Positions 1 to 5,744 are shown, counted from the first letter of the stretch. The stretch is DNA of 5,744 bases from Alkalimonas sp. (GCA_022565655.1 JAIUMG010000220.1:1-5744); one strand, 5' to 3'. Notes: generated from the sequence alone by a model not told the origin. Program-made: numbers and translations.

Positions 1-497
1 CTGGTATCAATAAACAACTGTGGCCGGAATGTCGCTTCGCTGTGAGCAGCCCATTCGGTGCTGCTGGGTACTTCAAAACAATAGATGCTGCGCACGCTTT
101 GCTCGGGTTGCGGTCGGCAGGCGGTCAACACCGCCTGGTAGGTCAGCCGGTGATCGATATTTAAATCGCCACCAAAATGAGTATAAATACACTCTGGTTG
201 CAACGGGCTAAGTGCTTTTTCCAGCGCCTGAACAATTTGCAGCAAGGGAACGGAGTCCATGGCATTATCGGCAAAATCCAAAAACCGGACAGAACGGACA
301 CCTAAAGCCTCGGCTGCCGAACGGGCGGCCTGTTGGCGCGCCTGATGCTGAGGTGTTTTCGCTGTGCGCGACTGCTCGCCATCGGCCATAAAAATAACAT
401 GCACCTGATCGCCAGCTGCACTGTGCAGCGCAATTGCACCAGCACAGCCAAGTACTTCATCATCCGGGTGTGCCGCAACCACTACGACCGTTTTCAT
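1..497 (-). CDS. PIG-L/LmbE-family zinc deacetylase, 3' end beyond the window
   Basis: The first 165 residues are visible; the gene continues past the left edge. The family removes N-acetyl groups from amino sugars (GlcNAc-PI, GlcNAc-inositol, antibiotic precursors) with a single zinc ion in the cytoplasm. The N-terminus has the hallmark AHPDDE motif at residues 9-14, after a short hydrophobic beta strand (MKTVVVVA). The second hallmark, GDLNIDHR, is at about 110-117. By analogy with MshB, the likely zinc ligands are His10, Asp13 and His116, with Asp12 as general base. The start is firm: AGGAG at 509-505 sits 7 bases before ATG 497. That ATG overlaps the TGA of the preceding formyltransferase gene (ATGA), so the two are probably translationally coupled. 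Its place behind pseI and a formyltransferase suggests a substrate related to a nonulosonic acid or its UDP-sugar precursor; this is inference. Family members are usually about 220-250 aa, so roughly a third is probably missing. Confidence 0.9.
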   Translation of the reverse strand, partial: MKTVVVVAAHPDDEVLGCAGAIALHSAAGDQVHVIFMADGEQSRTAKTPQHQARQQAARSAAEALGVRSVRFLDFADNAMDSVPLLQIVQALEKALSPLQPECIYTHFGGDLNIDHRLTYQAVLTACRPQPEQSVRSIYCFEVPSSTEWAAHSEATFRPQLFIDT

Positions 498-1192
498 GAT
501 GGTTCTCCTGCTGCTGGAATTATTGGAACAAAACGCACTTCTGCAGATATCTCGCCATTGGGCTCTTTGTTGGCCTGGCTAAACTCAAGTCGCCATTGGC
601 CGTGTTGAATAAAAGCATGGGGGTAGCCTTCGGCATCGAGCATACGGATAAAATCATACAAGCTGTTGGCATCTGCATCGAGTGGTAACTCACTCTGAAC
701 TGCTGTACGGCGTTGAAAATACTCAGCATGCCCTTGTTGTGGCACTGGTGCTATTGCTTGCTGAATGATGGCTTCCATCAAATGGTAGACGATGGGGGCG
801 GCGCGGCGGAAAACTTGTTCCGCACTGCCTTCAAGCGAGAGTGGTAGCTTGGCATAAATGGGCCCGGCATCCAGCTCATCGGTCATCTGCAAAGCGGTCA
901 GTTGCGTCGCGCTTACCCCACGCAGGATCAGGTTTTGCAGTGGACTGCCGCCCCGGCCAAAAGGTAAATCCGTCATATGAAAGCAGACACAGGGATACTG
1001 GCTGGTGATGTCAGCCGGCACTTTCCAGTTCCAGTGCGGAAAGAAAATATAAGCTGGCTTTAGCTGCTGTAGCAGATCCTGGGTTAGTGCTTCCGGTGAG
1101 GTGATCAAGTGCCAGTCGCCCGGCAGGCCGGGGCTGAAATGATGGAAGGCTTCAATGTTCCAGCTTTTGGTGGTGGCGACCAGATAGTTCAT
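494..1192 (-). CDS. Sugar-type formyltransferase (methionyl-tRNA formyltransferase fold), 232 aa
   Basis: Predicted to transfer a formyl group from N10-formyltetrahydrofolate to an amine, most likely on a sugar rather than on Met-tRNA: at 232 aa it is much shorter than Fmt (about 315 aa). The core reads FHMTDLPFGRGGSP at 71-84 and LQMTDELDAGPIY at 101-113. It aligns with the Fmt motifs around the catalytic His (here His72) and Asp (here Asp108), which are 36 residues apart as in E. coli Fmt. The Asn that normally sits two residues before the His is Cys70 here. Residues 190-232 form a short C-terminal segment (LYDFIRMLDAEGYPHAF) like that of small sugar formyltransferases. I chose ATG 1192 because AGGA at 1204-1201 lies 8 bases upstream; ATG 1201 is in frame but has no usable Shine-Dalgarno site. 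The gene lies 10 bases after the pseI stop and overlaps the deacetylase start by ATGA. Acceptor sugar unknown; a pseudaminic acid or precursor is inferred from context. Confidence 0.87.
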   Translation of the reverse strand: MNYLVATTKSWNIEAFHHFSPGLPGDWHLITSPEALTQDLLQQLKPAYIFFPHWNWKVPADITSQYPCVCFHMTDLPFGRGGSPLQNLILRGVSATQLTALQMTDELDAGPIYAKLPLSLEGSAEQVFRRAAPIVYHLMEAIIQQAIAPVPQQGHAEYFQRRTAVQSELPLDADANSLYDFIRMLDAEGYPHAFIQHGQWRLEFSQANKEPNGEISAEVRFVPIIPAAGEPS

Positions 1193-1200
1193 TGTCGCCA

Positions 1201-1204
1201 TCCT
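1201..1204 (-). promoter_or_regulatory. Shine-Dalgarno site that decides the formyltransferase start
   Basis: AGGA, partly formed by the TAG stop codon of pseI, lies 8 bases before ATG 1192. The other in-frame ATG (1201-1199) begins inside this site and has no purine-rich stretch at a proper distance, so 1192 is preferred. Ribosomes finishing pseI would be placed close to this start. Confidence 0.6.
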
Positions 1205-2285
1205 AGAGCATGACCTGAGTGTCAGCCTGCACTGTAGCAAGATGCTCCCAGCTCAAGGCGGTGCCTTTGCGAAGGTTGGTACTGGCGGTACGGCCAAGAA
1301 ATAATGGCAGGTATTTGGGCGCCAAGCCAAGCCCGGGTCGCACCGAGCGCAGGTTCTGTGGCGTAAAGGCCTCACCAGCCTTGATATCTTCGGCAATGTA
1401 CAGGGAACGACGAAAACGACGTGAGGCGAGTTCTTTTTCTGTAGCACCATAAAACACAGTGCCAAGCGCATCTTTGGCGCGGCGACATTCGGTTACTAAT
1501 TGCGAAAATTCATTTGGCTCCAGAGAGAACTCGGCATCGACGCCGCCTTCACTGCGATCCAGCACAAAATGCTTTTCAATCACCGTTGCGCCAAGTGCGA
1601 CACTGGCTACAGCGACGCCTATGCCTGCGGTATGATCAGACAAGCCGACCTGGCAATCAAACAGCTGCGCTAGATGTGGAATGGTGTTGATATTGGCATC
1701 GACTGGCCGAGCCGGATAATGGCTGGTGCATTTCAGTAAGATTAATTGCTTGCAACCGTGCTGGCGCAGCACCTCAACCGATTCAGTTAATTCACTCAGG
1801 CTGGCCATGCCGGTGGAGACAATCACTGGCTTGCCGGTTTGCGCTACGGCGGCCAGCAGCGCATGATCGCTGTTCTCAAACGAGGCAATTTTATAACAAG
1901 GAACATCCAGACTTTCTAAAAATGCGACAGCATTAGTATCAAAAGGTGAACTAAAAGCCAGCAGGCCAAGTCGCTGGGCTCGCTCAAAAAGTGGCTGATG
2001 CCATTCTGCTGGTGTCATGGCCTGTTGGTATAAGCTATACAGCGAGCGGCCTTGCCATAAGTTATCCGAGTCCTGGATCAAAAATTCATTCTCATGAATA
2101 TCCAAGGTCATGCTGTCAGCGGTGTAAGTTTGCAATTTAATGGCGTCAGCGCCGCAGGCCGCGGCGGCATCCACCATCGCCAAAGCCTTATCCAGCGACT
2201 GATCATGGTTACCAGATAGTTCGGCAATAACGAAGGGAGCATGATGAGCACCAATAGCGCGTGTACCCAGGAGAATGTCAGACAT
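1203..2285 (-). CDS. pseI: Pseudaminic acid synthase (NeuB/PseI family), 360 aa
   Basis: Condenses phosphoenolpyruvate with 2,4-diacetamido-2,4,6-trideoxy-L-altrose to make pseudaminic acid, a nine-carbon sialic-acid-like sugar used on flagellin and surface glycans. The NeuB-type TIM barrel spans about 17-270: FVIAELSGNH at 18-27, ADAIKLQTYTAD at 46-57, YKIASFEN at 131-138 and STGMA at 157-161. The metal ligands are probably His218 (GLSDHT) and His239 (EKHF), matching NeuB His215 and His236. A SAF (antifreeze-like) domain covers about 294-349. The ELSGNH and KLQTYTAD wording is typical of PseI rather than of sialic acid synthases, which usually have an EIGxNH-type motif. In-frame ATGs exist at 2306, 2297 and 2285. 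I chose 2285 because GAGG at 2295-2292 lies 6 bases upstream and the length fits the family (about 340-360 aa). It is the first gene of the minus-strand sugar operon and has a sigma-28 promoter. No pseB, C, F, G or H is visible, so the rest of the pathway must lie elsewhere. A legionaminic acid synthase is a less likely alternative. Confidence 0.93.
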   Translation of the reverse strand: MSDILLGTRAIGAHHAPFVIAELSGNHDQSLDKALAMVDAAAACGADAIKLQTYTADSMTLDIHENEFLIQDSDNLWQGRSLYSLYQQAMTPAEWHQPLFERAQRLGLLAFSSPFDTNAVAFLESLDVPCYKIASFENSDHALLAAVAQTGKPVIVSTGMASLSELTESVEVLRQHGCKQLILLKCTSHYPARPVDANINTIPHLAQLFDCQVGLSDHTAGIGVAVASVALGATVIEKHFVLDRSEGGVDAEFSLEPNEFSQLVTECRRAKDALGTVFYGATEKELASRRFRRSLYIAEDIKAGEAFTPQNLRSVRPGLGLAPKYLPLFLGRTASTNLRKGTALSWEHLATVQADTQVML

Positions 2286-2311
2286 GTTAAACCTCATCGT
2301 CACCATCGGCT

Positions 2312-2340
2312 TTTATAGGTCATCATACTGTGAATGCTAA
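2312..2340 (-). promoter_or_regulatory. Candidate sigma-70 promoter of pseI
   Basis: TTAGCA at 2340-2335 (4 of 6 to TTGACA) and TATAAA at 2317-2312 (5 of 6 to TATAAT) are separated by 17 bases. Transcription would start near 2305, about 20 bases before ATG 2285, leaving the GAGG ribosome site in the leader. If active, it would give basal, flagella-independent expression in addition to the upstream sigma-28 promoter. An overlapping TATGAT at 2327-2322 is a weaker alternative with TTGTTT at 2349-2344. Confidence 0.4.
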
Positions 2341-2375
2341 TAAAAACAAACGACAACAGCTGTGAACTAATCAGA

Positions 2376-2402
2376 TTATCGGCGCGCAACACAAAAACTT
2401 TA
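2376..2402 (-). promoter_or_regulatory. Sigma-28 (FliA) promoter of the pseI operon
   Basis: Read on the minus strand, the -35 element TAAAGTTT is at 2402-2395, followed by an 11-base spacer (2394-2384) and the -10 element GCCGATAA at 2383-2376. All 16 consensus bases of the enteric FliA promoter match, with exact spacing. Transcription would start near 2369 and give a leader of roughly 85 bases before pseI ATG 2285. It faces pseI and no other gene. FliA drives late flagellar genes, so pseI and the genes behind it are probably expressed with flagellin. Confidence 0.9.
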
Positions 2403-2444
2403 GCTCCATACCCATGCCAGGACAAGGTACAGCATATAGCAGGC

Positions 2445-2461
2445 GCTAAAAGCGCTTTAGC
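2445..2461. repeat. Inverted repeat, possible operator upstream of manC
   Basis: GCTAAA (2445-2450) and TTTAGC (2456-2461) are perfect inverted arms around AGCGC. Inside lies a perfect 10-base palindrome, AAAGCGCTTT (2449-2458), whose core fits the AANCGNTT pattern of LacI/GalR-type operators. It overlaps the candidate -35 of manC. The same 10-base palindrome also occurs by chance inside the phosphatase gene at 4958-4967, so sequence alone does not prove a regulator site. Confidence 0.35.
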
Positions 2462-2486
2462 TAAGGCGACAGTTGGAGGGTATACT
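2457..2486 (+). promoter_or_regulatory. Candidate sigma-70 promoter of manC
   Basis: TATACT at 2481-2486 is a good -10 element (5 of 6). The best -35 is the weak TTAGCT at 2457-2462 with an 18-base spacer. Transcription would start near 2493, only about 23 bases before the manC ATG at 2516. The weak -35 overlaps the right arm of a palindrome, which would suit a regulated promoter. Confidence 0.4.
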
Positions 2487-2492
2487 AGCCAC

Positions 2493-2519
2493 ATGATTTT
2501 ACATTGTGTTTATTTATGA
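2493..2519 (+). CDS. Possible eight-codon leader ORF overlapping the manC start
   Basis: ATG 2493 opens a short frame, MILHCVYL, whose TGA (2517-2519) overlaps the manC ATG at 2516 as ATGA. GGAGGG at 2475-2480 lies 12 bases before its ATG, which is long but possible, while manC itself has no Shine-Dalgarno site. Translation of the leader could deliver ribosomes to manC. Against this, if the TATACT promoter is real the message begins at about 2493, so the GGAGGG would not be transcribed and the leader would have to be read as a leaderless ORF. It could also be chance. Confidence 0.25.
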   Translation: MILHCVYL

Positions 2520-3949
2520 TTGTACCTGTGATTTTAGCCGGTGGCACGGGCAGCAGGCTGTGGCCGCTTTCAAGAGAGTTATTTCCCAAACAATTTCTTA
2601 AGCTGCATGGTTCCGACTCGATGATGCAAGCAACCTTGGCACGCTTGTCAGGCTTGAATTGCGCCCGGCCTTTGGTGGTGTGCAATGAGGAGCATCGTTT
2701 TATTGTGGCGGAGCAATTACGGCAACGACAATGGCTTGATCATAATATTCTACTGGAGCCTGAGGGCCGCAATACCGCGCCGGCAATAGCACTGGCGGCA
2801 CTGCTGATGCAGCTGCAGGGTAAAGACCCGCTATTGCTGGTGTTGGCCGCTGATCATGTGATTGAGCAGCAAGCTGCATTTCAGCGTTCTGTAACGCAAG
2901 CGATCCCTTACGCGGCAGCGGGTAAACTGGTTGTTTTTGGCGTATCCCCCCAATCGCCCGCCACTGGCTTTGGTTATATTCAACGGGGAGACCCAGTGAC
3001 TGTGGCTGAAGGCGCAGCTGAGGAACCCTTACCGGCGTATCAGGTGGATCGCTTTGTTGAAAAGCCCGACTTGCATACGGCAGAGCGTTTTTTGCAAAGT
3101 GGCGACTACTACTGGAACTCAGGGATGTTTTTGGTGAAAGCCAGCAAGTACCTTGCTGAACTGAAACAATACCGGCCAGATATTTATCATGCTTGTCAGC
3201 AGGCGATTGAGCAGCCTCAACCGGATATGGACTTTATTCGTATCAACACGAATGCTTTTGCCGGTTACCCGGCTGAATCCATCGATTATGCCGTGATGGA
3301 GCACACCCGCGACGCCTTGGTGCTGCCGTTGTGCTCGGACTGGTGCGATGTTGGCTCCTGGTCGGCGCTGTGGTCGTTAGCAAATAAAGATGAAGATGGC
3401 AATGCTTGTTATGGCGATATCATCAGCCAGCACAGCAATAACAATTTTGTCTACAGCGAAGATGCTCTGGTAGCGCTGATTGGCGTGCAAGATCTTGTGG
3501 TGGTGCAAACAAAAGATGCGGTGTTAGTGGCGACAAAGGATCAGGTGCAACAGGTGAAGTCATTGGTTGAACAGCTAAAAGCGGATGGCAGAGCCGAGCA
3601 CCGTATTCATCAGCAGGTTTTCCGGCCTTGGGGGCACTATGAGTCGTTGGTTCAAGGAGCACGCTATCAGGTCAAACATATTACGGTGGATGCTGGTGAG
3701 CGTTTATCCAGCCAGTTGCATCATCATCGGGCCGAGCATTGGGTGATCGTGTCCGGTACCGCTAAAGTCACCATCAATGGCGTGGTTCAGCTGCTCTCTG
3801 AAAATGAGTCGGTTTATATTCCATTGGGGGCGACACACTCGCTGGAAAATCCCGGCAAAATAGCCTTGCAACTGATTGAGGTTCAAAGTGGCAGTTACCT
3901 TGGCGAAGATGATATTGTGCGGTTCGAAGATCGTTATGGTAGGGGCTGA
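2516..3949 (+). CDS. manC: Mannose-1-phosphate guanylyltransferase / mannose-6-phosphate isomerase, 477 aa
   Basis: A bifunctional cytoplasmic enzyme (ManC/CpsB/AlgA family). It isomerises fructose-6-phosphate to mannose-6-phosphate and joins mannose-1-phosphate with GTP to make GDP-mannose, the donor for O-antigen, exopolysaccharide and GDP-sugar derivatives. The nucleotidyltransferase domain fills about 1-290, with [14 protein letters not shown] at 7-20, PKQF at 24-27, FVEKP at 180-184 and YYWNSGMF at 198-205. The cupin-type isomerase domain fills about 365-477, with RPWGHYE at 370-376, the metal-binding [10 protein letters not shown] at 400-409 and the conserved FEDRYGR end. The length matches the family (about 470-480 aa). 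The start at ATG 2516 gives [10 protein letters not shown], as in AlgA; in-frame TTG 2504 adds only four residues. There is no Shine-Dalgarno site near 2516, which is unusual. It is divergent from pseI and convergent with the STAS gene, whose stop lies 10 bases away, so it is probably transcribed alone. No phosphomannomutase is in the window. Confidence 0.96.
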   Translation: MIVPVILAGGTGSRLWPLSRELFPKQFLKLHGSDSMMQATLARLSGLNCARPLVVCNEEHRFIVAEQLRQRQWLDHNILLEPEGRNTAPAIALAALLMQLQGKDPLLLVLAADHVIEQQAAFQRSVTQAIPYAAAGKLVVFGVSPQSPATGFGYIQRGDPVTVAEGAAEEPLPAYQVDRFVEKPDLHTAERFLQSGDYYWNSGMFLVKASKYLAELKQYRPDIYHACQQAIEQPQPDMDFIRINTNAFAGYPAESIDYAVMEHTRDALVLPLCSDWCDVGSWSALWSLANKDEDGNACYGDIISQHSNNNFVYSEDALVALIGVQDLVVVQTKDAVLVATKDQVQQVKSLVEQLKADGRAEHRIHQQVFRPWGHYESLVQGARYQVKHITVDAGERLSSQLHHHRAEHWVIVSGTAKVTINGVVQLLSENESVYIPLGATHSLENPGKIALQLIEVQSGSYLGEDDIVRFEDRYGRG

Positions 3950-3965
3950 TGCCCTTTGATCATTT
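3941..3965 (+). terminator. Weak candidate terminator of manC
   Basis: GGGC (3943-3946) pairs with GCCC (3951-3954) around a TGAT loop, with possible further G-U and A-T pairs, followed by TTTGATCATTTT. The hairpin overlaps the manC stop codon and the T-run is broken, so it is weak. It is the only termination-like structure in the 10-base gap between the convergent genes. Confidence 0.3.
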
Positions 3966-4454
3966 TAATTGCTGCTTCAGTAATTCAACCACAGAACGAA
4001 ACTCAGACTCATTTTTGTTATTTAATTCAATCAGGGCTTCGTGAGCGCGCAGGATCATCAAGCCTTGCTCATTGTCGGTGTGAGCTTCAGATTGCACGGC
4101 TGTTAAATCCATCGATGGGTTTGTGGGTTGTTGTACAAAGTCAAAGGCATCGTCTAAACACAACCCGAGCAGTAACTCGTTGATTTCTGGTTGGGTAGAA
4201 AACAAGGTTGGCTTAGGCAGGTTGTGTTGCTGGCAGTGTCTGGCCAGGCTGGCCAGCAAGCCGATATGAGTGCTATCCATGAAGGTAGCATCGTTTAAAT
4301 CGACCACAACATGGGCACAGGCCGGTTGCTCTTGCTCAAACAGTTGTTCTATCAAATCGTCCATACCGCTGGCATTGGTGTAACGCAATTCACCTGAAAG
4401 TTTAAAGTAGCAGCTGTCTTGCAGGCAGGCAAAAAGGATTTGATCCTGGCTCAT
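3960..4454 (-). CDS. STAS-domain anti-sigma-factor antagonist, HsbA-like, 164 aa
   Basis: A small cytoplasmic partner-switching protein. The STAS domain covers about 1-105. Its signature, VVDLNDATFMDSTHIGLL at 50-67, places the phosphorylatable serine at Ser61, in the position of SpoIIAA Ser58. About 60 further residues follow, mostly helix-like (AHEALIELNN...FRSVVELLKQ), a tail like that of Pseudomonas aeruginosa HsbA (about 160 aa). In that system the phosphorylation state decides whether HsbA binds the anti-sigma factor FlgM or a diguanylate cyclase, switching between swimming and attachment. CrsA of Shewanella is a related STAS protein acting on RpoS. The start is firm: GGAGGG at 4467-4462 lies 7 bases before ATG 4454, which overlaps the stop of the upstream phosphatase as ATGA. 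The phosphatase is very likely the enzyme that dephosphorylates it. The target here is unknown; FlgM is an inference from the family and the flagellar promoter nearby. Confidence 0.88.
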   Translation of the reverse strand: MSQDQILFACLQDSCYFKLSGELRYTNASGMDDLIEQLFEQEQPACAHVVVDLNDATFMDSTHIGLLASLARHCQQHNLPKPTLFSTQPEINELLLGLCLDDAFDFVQQPTNPSMDLTAVQSEAHTDNEQGLMILRAHEALIELNNKNESEFRSVVELLKQQLK

Positions 4455-5744
4455 GTTGATACCCTCCGGCGTTCCAGTTTAAGTATAGTTAAGTCATCCG
4501 GTAATGGTTGCGCAGGCTCGATATTCAGTGAGTTCATTAATGCTGTAATGCTTGTGTCTGAAGAGCAGCTTTGCTGAATACGTTGCAGCTTTTGCTCTGA
4601 GGTGGCTTCTGGCAAGGTATCGAGTATGCCATCTGAAAAAATAAACAGGGCAAAGTCGTCGGCCAGCGTCATGGTTTGGTTTTGATAGCTTGAGGTGTCA
4701 AACATACCCACGGGCGTACTTTTTAACTCAAGAAACTCGGCAGGCTGCTGGTGCTGGCAGAGAAGTGGCCAGGGATAAGCTCCGGCATTGGCGTAGGTAA
4801 TTTGCTGCTGTTTCGTATCGAGCACCCCATAAAAAATCGCGATGTATTTGGTGATATTTTCGTTTAATAACTCACGATTCAATTTGCTGAGTAATGCCGC
4901 AGGATCAGCCAGAGCGGTGGAATCGCCTCGTTGAAATTGCTCGAAGAGGGCACCAATAAAGCGCTTTAAAAATACCGTGACAAAGGCCGATGCAACACCA
5001 TGCCCAGCAACGTCTGCGATGTAGAAGATGACCTTGTTCGCATCCAGGGCAAAGTAGTCGACAAAGTCACCGCTCATAAAGTCGGATGGTTGCAAGGTAT
5101 GGCTGAACTGGTAATCACCATAGCTGATATCTTGAGCCGGTAACAACTTGAACTGTACTTGTTTACCGGCTCGTTCACCGGCTTCGAGTTCGGCAACGGT
5201 TTGTTTTAATTGCGCATTGGCTGCTTCGAGCTCCCGAGTCCGTGCTGTAATTTTTTCTTCAAGGGTTTGGTTAAGTTGTGCAAGTTGCTGAATGACAGTG
5301 AAGGCTCGCAGCGCAGAGACGACCGTGGTGGTGAGGCGTTGTACCGTTAACTCGGTTTTTGAACGATAATCGTTAATATCATAGTCTTTGATCACCTGTT
5401 GCTCAGGAGCCTGACCAGGCTGGCCAGTACGCAGAATAATGCGTACCAGGTGATTTTCCAGCGTATCACGAATGTATTGCACCAGAGTCAAGCCAGCATC
5501 ATCGGTCTCCATGACGACATCCAGCAGGATGAGCGCAATATCGTTATCGCGTTGCAATATCTTTTTTGCTTCAGCAGCGCTGTAGGCGCTAATAAAGTGG
5601 AGTTTGCGTTGCTGATAACTGAAATCACGCAAAGCCATCAGGGTGACTTGATGCATCTCTGGCTCATCATCAACGACTAGAATGGTCCATGGGATGGAGG
5701 CGTTAAAGGCCCGGATGGAAGCCGCCGACCGGGTCGAAATCAAG
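4451..5744 (-). CDS. Response regulator with PP2C/SpoIIE-type serine phosphatase output, 5' end at or beyond the window edge
   Basis: 430 codons are visible, counted from the first whole codon (TTG, 5743-5741). That codon could be a start, but the gene more likely begins beyond the edge. The receiver domain covers about 18-148: acidic pair Asp25/Asp26 (VVDDEPE), phospho-acceptor Asp75 (LLDVVME), Thr106 (LRTGQPGQ) and Lys129 (YRSKTELT). It is of the type found in DUF3369 regulators. A coiled-coil linker (about 150-190, LNQTLEEKITARTRELEAAN) leads to the PP2C domain (about 195-426). Its metal-binding acidic residues are in SGDFVDY (Asp226), ADVAGHG (Asp244), FSDGILD (Asp371) and PDDLTIL (Asp416/417). 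It should dephosphorylate a phosphoserine on the STAS protein encoded just behind it (ATGA overlap), under control of a sensor kinase not seen here. It resembles the N-terminal part of HsbR and CrsR, but the protein stops four residues after the PP2C end, with no HATPase anti-sigma kinase domain. Confidence 0.92.
   Translation of the reverse strand, partial: LISTRSAASIRAFNASIPWTILVVDDEPEMHQVTLMALRDFSYQQRKLHFISAYSAAEAKKILQRDNDIALILLDVVMETDDAGLTLVQYIRDTLENHLVRIILRTGQPGQAPEQQVIKDYDINDYRSKTELTVQRLTTTVVSALRAFTVIQQLAQLNQTLEEKITARTRELEAANAQLKQTVAELEAGERAGKQVQFKLLPAQDISYGDYQFSHTLQPSDFMSGDFVDYFALDANKVIFYIADVAGHGVASAFVTVFLKRFIGALFEQFQRGDSTALADPAALLSKLNRELLNENITKYIAIFYGVLDTKQQQITYANAGAYPWPLLCQHQQPAEFLELKSTPVGMFDTSSYQNQTMTLADDFALFIFSDGILDTLPEATSEQKLQRIQQSCSSDTSITALMNSLNIEPAQPLPDDLTILKLERRRVST

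Noticed and set aside
333..608. Open frame of 91 codons on the plus strand
   Set aside because: It lies antisense to the deacetylase and formyltransferase genes, has no Shine-Dalgarno site or recognisable domain, and its composition is that of a shadow frame.
741..760. Sigma-54-like TGGCAC with a nearby TTGC
   Set aside because: The GG and GC pairs are not 10 bases apart, and the site is inside the formyltransferase gene.
1199..1240. Longer formyltransferase start (TTG 1240 or ATG 1201)
   Set aside because: The extension would overlap pseI, does not align with family N-termini, and lacks a ribosome site; ATG 1192 has AGGA 8 bases upstream.
2361..2375. Full CRP site (TGTGA and TCAGA)
   Set aside because: The spacer is 5 rather than 6 bases and the second half-site is imperfect.
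2447..2472. A second sigma-28-like promoter facing manC (TAAA at 2447, GGCGACAG at 2465-2472)
   Set aside because: Only 5 of 8 bases of the -10 match, the spacer is one base short, and the -35 keeps only TAAA. Far weaker than the perfect site facing pseI.
4958..4967. Second AAAGCGCTTT palindrome as an operator
   Set aside because: It falls inside the conserved PP2C coding sequence (Leu-Lys-Arg-Phe codons) far from any gene start, so it is most simply chance.

Overview
The window looks like chromosome from a motile, Gram-negative gammaproteobacterium. GC content is moderate, the genes are tightly packed, and the proteins resemble those of aquatic Alteromonadales-type or Pseudomonas-like bacteria. 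This placement is an inference from protein style, not from a marker gene. There are six protein genes, two of them cut by the window edges, and no RNA gene, insertion sequence or CRISPR array.

Layout. On the minus strand, reading from about 2400 down to 1, lies a sugar operon: a pseudaminic acid synthase (pseI), a small formyltransferase of the methionyl-tRNA formyltransferase fold, and a PIG-L/LmbE-type zinc deacetylase that runs off the left edge. Divergent from pseI is manC on the plus strand (mannose-1-phosphate guanylyltransferase / mannose-6-phosphate isomerase). Converging on manC from the right edge is a minus-strand pair: a response regulator with a PP2C/SpoIIE-type phosphatase output, and a STAS anti-sigma-factor antagonist of the HsbA type. 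Several neighbouring minus-strand genes are linked by ATGA stop/start overlaps with good Shine-Dalgarno sites.

The strongest single signal is regulatory. Upstream of pseI, at 2402-2376 on the minus strand, is an exact match to the enteric sigma-28 (FliA) consensus, TAAAGTTT-N11-GCCGATAA. This ties the sugar operon to the late flagellar regulon and suggests that its product decorates flagellin. A deacetylase coupled to a formyltransferase behind pseI suggests an acetyl-to-formyl exchange on a pseudaminic acid or one of its precursors, i.e. an N-formylated nonulosonate. That chemistry is inferred.

The phosphatase/STAS pair fits the same theme. In Pseudomonas aeruginosa the related HsbR/HsbA partner-switching pair acts on FlgM, the anti-sigma factor of FliA. 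Here the phosphatase ends right after its PP2C domain and carries no anti-sigma kinase domain, so the kinase must be encoded elsewhere. manC supplies GDP-mannose for surface polysaccharide. It has an unusual start with no Shine-Dalgarno site of its own, a possible eight-codon leader ORF overlapping its start, and a palindrome at its candidate -35 region.
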